From an uncultured Oscillospiraceae bacterium (GTDB lineage: Bacteria > Bacillota > Clostridia > Oscillospirales > Oscillospiraceae): a stretch of DNA of 64,000 bases. Below the pieces are notes generated by a model, which had not been told where the DNA came from, searched no databases, and saw nothing but the letters and a program-made list of their open reading frames with translations. Shown here piece by piece: positions 51,480 through 59,549 of this stretch. The position numbers and the translations under genes were made by a program. Where the stretch lies: positions 1-64,000 of the forward strand of contig CANQJZ010000007.1 of the NCBI GenBank assembly GCA_947624385.1, written 5' to 3'. Position 1 is the stretch's first letter, and the number at the start of each line of letters is the position of its first letter.

Positions 51480-52346
51480 TCACGCCTCCCCGCCAAAATG
51501 ATAGAGATACAGGTCCTCCATCGTCGCCTTGCATGTCACGGCCAATTCCGAGGGCCGCTGGTCGGATATGATGCGCAGCACCACATTGTCCCCCTCGTGG
51601 CGGAAATTTGCCACGGTGACCTCCTCCTGCCAGAACCGGGCCTGCTCCCGGGGTACTGTCAGCTCCCAGACCTTGCCGCCGGCCTGTCGGACAAGCTCCG
51701 GGACCGTGCCCCGCAAAATAAACTGTCCGTTTTTCATCACGAACACCTGGTCCGCGATGGCCTCCACGTCGGACACGATGTGGGTGGACAGTATCACGAT
51801 ACGGTCCCCGGCGTAGTCCGCCAGAAGATTGCGCAGATGCACCCGCTCCTTGGGGTCCAGGCCCGCCGTGGGCTCGTCCAGGATAAGCACCTTCGGGTCG
51901 TTTAGCAAAGCCTGGGCGATGCCCACACGCTGTTTCATGCCGCCGGAAAAAGTGCGCAGCTTTTTCTTTGCCGCGCCCGACAGCCCCACGGTGCCCAGCA
52001 GTTCCCGGATACGGCTTTGGGCCGTGCCACGGGGTATTCCCTTCAGCGTGGCAATGTAGGCGAGAAATTCCTCGGCGGTGTAGTGGGGGTAATAGCCAAA
52101 GTCCTGCGGCAGATAGCCCAGCACGTTCCGGTACGCCGCGCCCATGCCCGTCACCTCTTCCCCGTTGAAAAATACCTCGCCGGAGGTGGACTCCAAAATT
52201 GCGCACAGCATCCGCATGAGCGTGGTCTTGCCCGCGCCGTTGGCGCCTAAGAGACCGTAGACGCCGGGGGTCAGCGCGGCGCTCACCCGGTCCACGGCGA
52301 TCTTGCTGCCGTAGTGTTTTGTCAGACGGTCAAACGACAGTTCCAT
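51480..52346 (-). CDS. ABC transporter ATP-binding protein
   Basis: LLGANGAGKTTLMRML; FSGGMKQRVGIAQALL; LILDEPTAGLDP. Confidence 0.92.
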   Translation of the reverse strand: MELSFDRLTKHYGSKIAVDRVSAALTPGVYGLLGANGAGKTTLMRMLCAILESTSGEVFFNGEEVTGMGAAYRNVLGYLPQDFGYYPHYTAEEFLAYIATLKGIPRGTAQSRIRELLGTVGLSGAAKKKLRTFSGGMKQRVGIAQALLNDPKVLILDEPTAGLDPKERVHLRNLLADYAGDRIVILSTHIVSDVEAIADQVFVMKNGQFILRGTVPELVRQAGGKVWELTVPREQARFWQEEVTVANFRHEGDNVVLRIISDQRPSELAVTCKATMEDLYLYHFGGEA

Positions 52347-53043
52347 ACATTCTGCCCTCCTTGTTGGCTTTGATGAGTAAACATATCTCCCGCGCAAAAA
52401 ACGCTGAGAAGACGGTGAACGCGGCGAACCACACCCCCACCGCTGACAGTTCGTATAATCCCGGAACAAGACGGGAGGAAATTCGCCAGAAAAGGCACGA
52501 ACCCAGCGACGCGACAACGGCCAGCGTCATGCCGTTTTTTCTCCCGCTCCGGATAAGGCGCAGAAGAACGGTCATGCAGACCAGATAGGGCACCAGGCAG
52601 TATAAAATCATGCGCCCCAGGTCCCGGACGCTCCCGGTCAGGCGGACCTCCAGCCACAGCAGCATGGTCATGCATATGAGATCGGCCGCGCCAGCCAGGA
52701 CCAGCTTTGCCAGCACGATCTTAGCCCCGGAAGAACGGGTCACCGCCTCCATCTCGCTCGTCCCAAAGTATTGCCCTTGAAACAGCGCGGGAACAGCGGC
52801 CAGAATGAACAACGGGATAAACACAGGCAGATACTTCAAATCTTTCGACGCGCCGTATAAGTAAAGCCCCGCAAGGAGCAGCGCGACGGCCTGAAAGCCC
52901 ACGATGGGCAGCCATTCAAAATGGAACACATCGGCCAGAAAGCCCCAAAAACTCTGGCGGGGTTCGGGGACGCCGGCGTCCAGAATGGCGGTTATGCTGC
53001 GCTCTTTGGCCTCCCTGTCCGGGTACGGAACGGCGTCACGCAT
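52330..53043 (-). CDS. Hypothetical multi-TM membrane protein between sigma factor and ABC genes
   Basis: 237 aa with several hydrophobic segments; overlaps both neighbours. Confidence 0.65.
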   Translation of the reverse strand: MRDAVPYPDREAKERSITAILDAGVPEPRQSFWGFLADVFHFEWLPIVGFQAVALLLAGLYLYGASKDLKYLPVFIPLFILAAVPALFQGQYFGTSEMEAVTRSSGAKIVLAKLVLAGAADLICMTMLLWLEVRLTGSVRDLGRMILYCLVPYLVCMTVLLRLIRSGRKNGMTLAVVASLGSCLFWRISSRLVPGLYELSAVGVWFAAFTVFSAFFAREICLLIKANKEGRMYGTVV

Positions 53044-53584
53044 CGTCGGTCATCTCCTTTCTCAGCCGCGCTATAAGGCGGTAATACCGGCTCTTGACCT
53101 TGGCCTCCGCCTGGCCGGTGACGGCGGCGATCTGGGGAAAAGTGCAATCGCCGTAAACGTGCAGGCGAAATATCTCCTGCTCCAAGGGGTCCTCCCGGCG
53201 GACCAGCTCTTCCGCCTGGGCGGACAGCGCCCGGTCGTGGACGAGGGCGGTGAAATCCTCCGGCGCGGATATGTCCTCCGTCAACGGCTCCGTGATCACC
53301 CGGCGCTTTCGCCGGTGGTCGATGATCTTGTGGCTGGCGATGTGGTAAAGCCAGGTGCGAAAGGCGCTCTTGCGCCTGTCGTATGACCCAAGGCTTTGCA
53401 GGGCGGCGATGAAGCTCTCCTGGGTCAGGTCCAGGGCGTCCTCCGCATGGCCCACCTGCCGCCAGATATAGGCGTAAAGGGCGTCATAATGGGCCCGCAC
53501 CAGCGCGTCCGCCGCCGTCCTATCGCCGCGGCGCACGATGGCCCGTATCCACTTTTGCTCCTGCTCCCGCGCCAGTATGTCCAC
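53036..53584 (-). CDS. ECF-type RNA polymerase sigma factor
   Basis: YIWRQVGHAEDALDLTQESFIAALQSLGSYD sigma-2; sigma-4-like C-terminus. Confidence 0.88.
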   Translation of the reverse strand: MDILAREQEQKWIRAIVRRGDRTAADALVRAHYDALYAYIWRQVGHAEDALDLTQESFIAALQSLGSYDRRKSAFRTWLYHIASHKIIDHRRKRRVITEPLTEDISAPEDFTALVHDRALSAQAEELVRREDPLEQEIFRLHVYGDCTFPQIAAVTGQAEAKVKSRYYRLIARLRKEMTDDA

Positions 53585-53627
53585 GTCCCTTCACTTATAT
53601 ATTCGCAGTAAATGGCCCAATCGTTTC

Positions 53628-53653
53628 AAAAAAAGCGGCACGCCGTCCGCGCA
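53628..53653 (-). terminator. gpsA terminator
   Basis: Minus strand AAGCGG...CCGCTT followed by TTTTT. Confidence 0.55.
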
Positions 53654-53674
53654 CCGCTTATCGCACAATACATA

Positions 53675-54682
53675 TTATATTTTGTCCCAATTATAGTCGA
53701 ACTCGCTCCGGCGGTCCCGCTGCATCAGGCGGCGTCCCGCTTCCTCCGGCTCCTGGTCCTCGTACAAAAGCCCGTACACGCTCCGGCATATGGGCAGCTC
53801 CACGCCCAGCTTCTCCCCCAGCTCCTTCACGCTGGCGGCGGCGTAATAGCCCTCTACCACCGCGCCTACTTCCCGCAGGGCCAGCGCCACCGGTGCGCCA
53901 CGGCCGATGAGCAGGCCAGCCTGGCGGTTCCTTGAGTGGGGCGAAAGGCAGGTGACGATCAGGTCCCCCATGCCGGCAAGGCCGGAACAGGTGCTGCGCT
54001 GGCCGCCGGCGGCCTGACAGAGCCGTGCGATCTCCGCCATGGCGCGGGTCATGAAAAGCGCCTTGGCATTGTCCCCCAGGCCCAGCCCGTCAATGACGCC
54101 GCAGCCCAAGGCGATCACGTTCTTCACCGCGCCGCAAAGCTCCACGCCCACCACGTCCTGGTTGACGTAGACCCGGAACATGTCGTTCATGAAAGCCGCC
54201 TGCACCCGCTCCGCCACAGCCCGGTCGGCACAGGCGGCCACGCAGCCGGTGGCCATCCGGCGGGACACTTCCTCCGCGTGGGAGGGCCCGGATAAAGCCG
54301 CCACAGGGCAGTCCTTGCCCACCTCCTGGCGGATGATCTGGCTCATGCGCAGGTTCGTGCCAGCCTCGATGCCCTTGGCCGCCGAGACAAGCACCGTACA
54401 CGGCTTGATATGGGGCGCGGCGGTGTGGGCCGTGCGGCGCAGGATGTTGGAAGGCGAGGCAAACAGCACCAGCTCCGCGCTCTCGGCCCCCGCCGGGTCG
54501 GCGGTGACGGCCAGCTCTTTGGGCAGCCTAGATCCTGCCAGGGCGGGGTTTTTCCGGGTCCTGACCATGGCCGCCGCCTTTTCCGGGTCGTGGGTCCAGA
54601 GCGTGACGGCGTGGCCGTTGTCGCAAAGAAGCATGGCCAGGGCCGTGCCCCAGGCGCCGCTGCCGTAGACAAATATGTTCAT
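53675..54682 (-). CDS. gpsA: NAD(P)H-dependent glycerol-3-phosphate dehydrogenase
   Basis: VYGSGAWGTALAMLLCDNGHAVTLW; SGPSHAEEV; GMGDLIVTCLSPHSRNR. Confidence 0.94.
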   Translation of the reverse strand: MNIFVYGSGAWGTALAMLLCDNGHAVTLWTHDPEKAAAMVRTRKNPALAGSRLPKELAVTADPAGAESAELVLFASPSNILRRTAHTAAPHIKPCTVLVSAAKGIEAGTNLRMSQIIRQEVGKDCPVAALSGPSHAEEVSRRMATGCVAACADRAVAERVQAAFMNDMFRVYVNQDVVGVELCGAVKNVIALGCGVIDGLGLGDNAKALFMTRAMAEIARLCQAAGGQRSTCSGLAGMGDLIVTCLSPHSRNRQAGLLIGRGAPVALALREVGAVVEGYYAAASVKELGEKLGVELPICRSVYGLLYEDQEPEEAGRRLMQRDRRSEFDYNWDKI

Positions 54683-54686
54683 CGTA

Positions 54687-55019
54687 TCACTCCCAATTTT
54701 TCCAGATGTCCGGGCAGTAGCCCACGGTGGCCTGTTTGCCGTTGCGCACGATGGGCGTTTTCAAAAGCTCCGGGCAGTCCAGCAGCTTTTCCAGTTTATC
54801 CTCGTCGTAGGCCAGATATCCCACCTCCGGCGCGTCGCTCAGGGGCGCCAGGCCCACCGCGTTTTTCACGCTGGTCAGCTCCCCCCGGCTCATACCGTAT
54901 CGCTGTATGTCCACGTACTGGAACTTGATACGCCGCTCCTTGAAGTACCGCTGGGCCTTCTTCGTGTCAAAGCACTTGTTCTTGCCAAATATCTGGATAT
55001 TCACCTGGCAACCCTCCAT
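54687..55019 (-). CDS. ArsC/Spx family protein
   Basis: NIQIFGKNKCFDTKKAQRYFKERRIKFQYVDIQR. Confidence 0.85.
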   Translation of the reverse strand: MEGCQVNIQIFGKNKCFDTKKAQRYFKERRIKFQYVDIQRYGMSRGELTSVKNAVGLAPLSDAPEVGYLAYDEDKLEKLLDCPELLKTPIVRNGKQATVGYCPDIWKNWE

Positions 55020-55076
55020 GTTCGCCTTGTTGCTGTCAACAGGATATTACCGTTTTGTTCCCGGCCTGTCAATGCC

Positions 55077-55796
55077 TCACAGTGGCAAAAACGCGAACGC
55101 CACCGCGAACAGCACCGCCGGCAGCAGGTTCGCCACCCGGACCTTTTTGCCCCAGACCAGGTTGAGGCCCACGCAGAAGATGAGGATAGAACCGACCGTG
55201 GAGAGGTTTGCCAGCGCGGCGTCGGTCATGACGGGCCGGATGAACCGGGCCAAGGCCGTCACCGCCCCCTGCAAAAGCGCCACGGGTACGGCAGAGAAAA
55301 TGCAGCCCTTCCCCAGCGAGCAGGTCATCACAAGCACGATGATAAGGTCCAACACTGCCTTGGCGGCCAGGATGGACCAGTCCCCGAACATGCCGTCCTC
55401 GATGGCGCCCACGATGGCCATCGCCCCCACGCACACGGTCAGCGACGCCGTGACGAAGCCCTCCACGAACCGCTGCTCTTTGGCGTTGCCTGTCTTGACC
55501 TTCAGCCATTCGCCGAAGCGCTCAATGAGGCGTTCCAGGTCCACGAGCTCCCCCACCAGACCGCCCAGGGCCAGACTGCCCACGATCATCATGGTCCCGC
55601 CGCTGGCAAGGGCGCCGTCTTTGATGGACAGCATGCCCTCCATCGCCCCGGCCACGCCCAGAAACAGCACGCTCACGCCGCAGGCCATATTCAGCGTTTC
55701 CTGGACCCGCCTGGGCAAAAACCGGCCGAACGCCATCCCCAGCAGCCCGCCCAGCACGATGCCAACCGCGTTGAGGACCGTGCCAAGTCCGATCAT
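55077..55796 (-). CDS. DUF554 family membrane protein
   Basis: MIGLGTVLNAVGIVLGGLLGMAFGRFLP; GSLALGGLVGELVDLE. Confidence 0.88.
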   Translation of the reverse strand: MIGLGTVLNAVGIVLGGLLGMAFGRFLPRRVQETLNMACGVSVLFLGVAGAMEGMLSIKDGALASGGTMMIVGSLALGGLVGELVDLERLIERFGEWLKVKTGNAKEQRFVEGFVTASLTVCVGAMAIVGAIEDGMFGDWSILAAKAVLDLIIVLVMTCSLGKGCIFSAVPVALLQGAVTALARFIRPVMTDAALANLSTVGSILIFCVGLNLVWGKKVRVANLLPAVLFAVAFAFLPL

Positions 55797-55829
55797 AATA
55801 CCATCTCTCTTTCCGTATCACAACATAAA

Positions 55830-55864
55830 AAACGACGGAGCAAAGCGAACTTTACTCCGTCGTG
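55830..55864 (-). terminator. Terminator-like hairpin downstream of the xis-like chimera
   Basis: Minus strand CACGACGGAG...CTCCGTCGTTTTTTATG. Confidence 0.6.
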
Positions 55865-55899
55865 GTGGAGAAGTCAAGACAAAAATCAAGCAACGGACA

Positions 55900-56381
55900 T
55901 TACCCGGTCAGTATTTCTTTGAAAAATTCGCCCATTTCCAGATCGGCGTAACAGGGGCTGTTGGCCAGGTCCCGGTATTCGATCCCCGCCCGCCCTGCTC
56001 AAGGTCCGCCAGGGAGTATGTACTGCTGCATGTGCCGTCCTCGCCGACCGTCACCGACGCCAGCGGCGCGCCTGACCACCAATCGTTAACGGTCGTCAGC
56101 ATGGGCTCCGCCCCGTCGGCCAGGCGCAGGGAGATATCAGACATGACAAAGCCGACGCTCTCCGGGATGGTAACGGACAGCGTTGCGTCCACGCACAGGT
56201 AATTTTGAAACTTTACCCGCTTGATCAATCGTTTGCTTCCGCAAAACAAAACATACGGGCAATTCTCGCCATCGGTCAGCTCTCTCAGCTTCTTCTCGCC
56301 GACATTAAAATACGCTGCTGCTTCTTCCAGCGTCAAAAGATATTTTTCTGATATTGGTACGCTCTTACTCAAATACGACAT
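55900..56381 (-). pseudogene. Tn916 Xis-like N-terminus fused to an unknown C-terminal region, frameshifted
   Basis: VPISEKYLLTLEEAAAYFNVGEKKLREL...GSKRLIKRVKFQNYL; a second frame restores ...AGIEYRDLANSPCYADLEMGEFFKEILTG*, ending at 55900. Confidence 0.65.
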
Positions 56382-56577
56382 CTCCTTATTTCATGCCGTA
56401 TCTCTCTCTACCGGTTTTTGATTCATAATTCTTATTGGCGTGTTCCTGCCTGGCGCCTGTGGCTGCAGGTCCATAGATCTCTCGGTCTCCCCGTCTTCCC
56501 CATGACCGGGCTGCGTGTTACAGAAGTATCATTATTGACCGGGTGCATCATCGCGTTTTGAGGGTGCCGCCCTCAAA

Positions 56578-57171
56578 TCAGTGCTCATGGCTCTGGAGGC
56601 CTGCCAGAGAGATAGCCGCTCCACGCCCGGGTAACGTACCAAATTGTCCCCAGTCTTTCATATGAGAAAGGTCGGACTTTATCGGATCAATGCCGTACTT
56701 TTCTTTGACCTCCTTTGCGGAATACTGCGAGCCTGCATACACGACCATGTCCCCATACGGCGGATGCCAGAAGATAAAATTATTCCGCTCTGGGATATCC
56801 ATCGTCAGCAGATCGAAGCCGCGGTTCAGGTCATAGCAGTGGCTGGTGATGCCACGCTGCCGGGCCACGTCTTCCGTTGTCCCGGATCCACACATATAAT
56901 CTGAAATATCCTGAATACCAAACTGATCTATAAGATCGTGGATCAGGCGCGGACTGCAATTCCCCCGATAGTTGCTCTTCCCGCCTACACCACGGTCGGG
57001 ATTGGTGTTCTTGGTCTCAAACCGGACATGCGTACCGGTCCTTTCGTCCACGCTCACGATGCTGCTCGTTCTCAGCACACCGTCCGGCTGCTGGATATAA
57101 GCAGGCATTCCGACCGCGAGCGGATACCGGAGCCGCCCGATCACCTCAGCATTTTTCTTCATTACATCCAT
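56578..57171 (-). pseudogene. ICE-type DNA methylase, C-terminally truncated
   Basis: DYMCGSGTTEDVARQRGI and NFIFWHPPYGDMV methylase motifs; sequence degenerates after SDLSHMKDWGQF. Confidence 0.65.
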
Positions 57172-57179
57172 TTCTATCG

Positions 57180-57308
57180 TCAGTTCCTTTCTTCATTTTG
57201 GAAGCGCTGAATCGGCTCCTCGCCATTGATCATCACATCCTTTGTTTTGATATCTATGTATACGAGGCGCCTGCTGGCTCCCCGATCAAAGAGTTGGGGG
57301 AGCCTCAC
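57180..57308 (-). CDS. Small hypothetical ORF upstream of the methylase (below ORF-track cutoff)
   Basis: GTG start; VRLPQLFDRGASRRLVYIDIKTKDVMINGEEPIQRFQNEERN*. Confidence 0.4.
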   Translation of the reverse strand: MRLPQLFDRGASRRLVYIDIKTKDVMINGEEPIQRFQNEERN

Positions 57309-57324
57309 AGCTCCGATCTATAAT

Positions 57325-57357
57325 AAAAAAACGCCCAGAGAATCACTTCTCTGAGCG
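57325..57357 (-). terminator. Minus-strand intrinsic terminator
   Basis: Minus RNA CGCUCAGAGAA-guga-UUCUCUGGGCG-UUUUUUU. Confidence 0.75.
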
Positions 57358-57446
57358 TCTTGTTCCGCACTGCGGCGGCATCTTACCCCAGGGTATCGTT
57401 CCCCTGGGCATTCAATTCCTGTGCCTCTATGTCAGAGGCAGAAGAC

Positions 57447-57480
57447 AAAAAAGCGCCTGGGAGCACAGGCTCTCAGGCAC
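57447..57480 (-). terminator. Minus-strand intrinsic terminator
   Basis: Minus RNA GUGCCUGAGAGC-cugu-GCUCCCAGGCGC-UUUUUU. Confidence 0.75.
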
Positions 57481-57677
57481 TTTGAAAACACAGTTAACTC
57501 TATTTGCTCAATGCAAATACTGATACTAACCATATTGATTATAGCAGATACCTTTAGGCTGTGCAATAGGGAGGAATTGTAGAAAAACATAAAAACATGA
57601 CGTTATCCTTTTTCTGATAATACCTCTCCCCCTCAGTCCTTTACAGGCAAATCAGCGCTGTTGGGTAACCAAAGTTC

Positions 57678-59255
57678 CTAATCATTCGGTATCAAGATCT
57701 TTTCCTCCAGATATATCTTCCCTTCCTCAAGTCTTATGCAATGCAGCTGTACAAGCTCATCCACCGTCTTTGAGGTGATCGCCAGACTATCCAACAATTT
57801 GTCTTCATCAAGCCCCTGATCATACGCATTCTGCTTGTGGCATGCCGCCAGCAGCTTGGCCTGATCCTCATTGAGCTTCACAGTACTTACTTTAAGGAGT
57901 TTGCAAAGTATATATAGCCCCTTTAGGATCGTCTGAATCGGGCCGTCTGACGGACCCACTGTCATGCCGATCTCTACAGATTCCACCAAAAGCACTTTCA
58001 AGCGGAAGAACACGTTATAGGGCTTCGTTGAGTAGACCTCATCACGATCTCTCCAAACAAGTGTCCCAGCTCCGGGCCTGCCCACAACATCGATTTGCAC
58101 GGCTGCGTTCCATAGTCCGATCAACTTATCCGGGTCAACACCCCATTGCACAGCCAACTCTCGCATTTCTTCGGACATCTGATTATAGCATCGATTCGCT
58201 TCTTCATATCCGTTGCCATTCATAGTCGTACTCTCTCCTTCCCCTATGATCTGCGCCAGCTTCCCGTTTTTCAGCTTATAGAGCAGTTCCTCCCTGAACC
58301 TGTCAGAGATGTCCCAAAAGCAGTTCAATACATCGTTGCCAAGCTTGGTATCAAACGTGTATTTCTCCGCCTCGCTTACCTGTATCATGCGCGTGATCCG
58401 GTCGTCAAAATGCGGATGGCTGCCATCTGCTTTTTCTCCAAAGAGCCAATAGCTCATGTAGGCGAGATCTTCATAAAACAGGAAGGTCAACATTGGCGCC
58501 GTATATAAATAGTCGTGGAAAGCAGCTCGGAACGGGGATCGGATGTCAGGATATTTCCCTTCAATGAGATTCAGTATAATACCATATCCCATAGCATCCG
58601 CCTGGTATTCCTGCTCCCATAGGTCGCCGCTCGCGATCCCAGTTTTGTTCATGTATATGTGTGCGATCTCATGGCCAATGGCAAAGGCCAGAACATTCCA
58701 ATAAGTATCCTCGATAAACTGAACTGCTACATCATCACAGTACTCTCGCATAAGCTTCAAAAGTTCTGATTTTCCCTCATCGCTGTTCAAATTCCCCTTG
58801 CGGCAGCAGTGGTCCAAGGCGTATAGAGCCAGCTTAAAACAATTTCCTTCAACATCACTGCCATATCTGCTCCACATGTAATAAACCGCTATGTACTCAA
58901 AGAATACTGAAACCATCAATTCATCAAGATAGACAACCGTAGGCAAAGAATAAATCCGGGGTTCCCTGTTGTGCTGCACGGTAGATTGAAAGCCCTCAGC
59001 CGCAACGAACCCTTCCTCAAACGAAATATCCAGCTCAAGCCCATATTCACTCTCAAAGGCATTCTTTATGAGATGAAAGAGATCTTTCACGGAATAACCA
59101 TGATCGACATAGTCGAGCCCCAAGTCCTTGAGCATCTCTGTCCAGATTCTGTGGGTCTCACTGTTTTCCAAGCGCTGGATCAGCCCGCTACGCAGCAACT
59201 CCTGTTCATCTGTACGGACAACAGCACCCCCATGGGTAATAAGGCCGTGCAACAT
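57678..59255 (-). CDS. Putative zinc metallopeptidase (HExxH)
   Basis: 525 aa; FAIGHEIAHIYMNK followed by EQEYQADAMGYGI. Confidence 0.7.
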   Translation of the reverse strand: MLHGLITHGGAVVRTDEQELLRSGLIQRLENSETHRIWTEMLKDLGLDYVDHGYSVKDLFHLIKNAFESEYGLELDISFEEGFVAAEGFQSTVQHNREPRIYSLPTVVYLDELMVSVFFEYIAVYYMWSRYGSDVEGNCFKLALYALDHCCRKGNLNSDEGKSELLKLMREYCDDVAVQFIEDTYWNVLAFAIGHEIAHIYMNKTGIASGDLWEQEYQADAMGYGIILNLIEGKYPDIRSPFRAAFHDYLYTAPMLTFLFYEDLAYMSYWLFGEKADGSHPHFDDRITRMIQVSEAEKYTFDTKLGNDVLNCFWDISDRFREELLYKLKNGKLAQIIGEGESTTMNGNGYEEANRCYNQMSEEMRELAVQWGVDPDKLIGLWNAAVQIDVVGRPGAGTLVWRDRDEVYSTKPYNVFFRLKVLLVESVEIGMTVGPSDGPIQTILKGLYILCKLLKVSTVKLNEDQAKLLAACHKQNAYDQGLDEDKLLDSLAITSKTVDELVQLHCIRLEEGKIYLEEKILIPND

Positions 59256-59312
59256 GTCGCGCCCCCCATAATCTATGTATCCCTCCTGGCCTCAGCTATG
59301 ATTGATAACACA

Positions 59313-59341
59313 ATTTTAGTCTTTTGTCACAACCATGTCAA
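59313..59341 (-). promoter_or_regulatory. Promoter of the metallopeptidase gene
   Basis: Minus strand TTGACA - 17 nt - TAAAAT. Confidence 0.7.
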
Positions 59342-59425
59342 CTTTCATCCACATATCAGAAAGCGACCTCCGCCCACTCGTCTCTTGGCCCATGCAGTTA
59401 AGTTCACATAAACACCAAAATGATA

Positions 59426-59454
59426 TTGATATTGAGTCAAGCATGATGTATAAT
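59426..59454 (+). promoter_or_regulatory. Promoter of the glycosyltransferase gene
   Basis: TTGATA - 17 nt - TATAAT. Confidence 0.75.
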
Positions 59455-59479
59455 AACAGATAATTCGGGATTATCTGTT
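59455..59479 (+). promoter_or_regulatory. Perfect palindrome at the expected transcription start
   Basis: AACAGATAAT-TCGGG-ATTATCTGTT. Confidence 0.7.
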
Positions 59480-59549
59480 GATTCAAGTGCATACAGCATT
59501 GCAGTATTATATTTGTAGATTTACAAGGTGCATTTTCAGCAATAGAAAG

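Noticed and set aside
57325-57480. Possible CRISPR fragment because of regularly spaced palindromes
   Set aside because: Palindromes differ in sequence, and two are terminators with U tracts.
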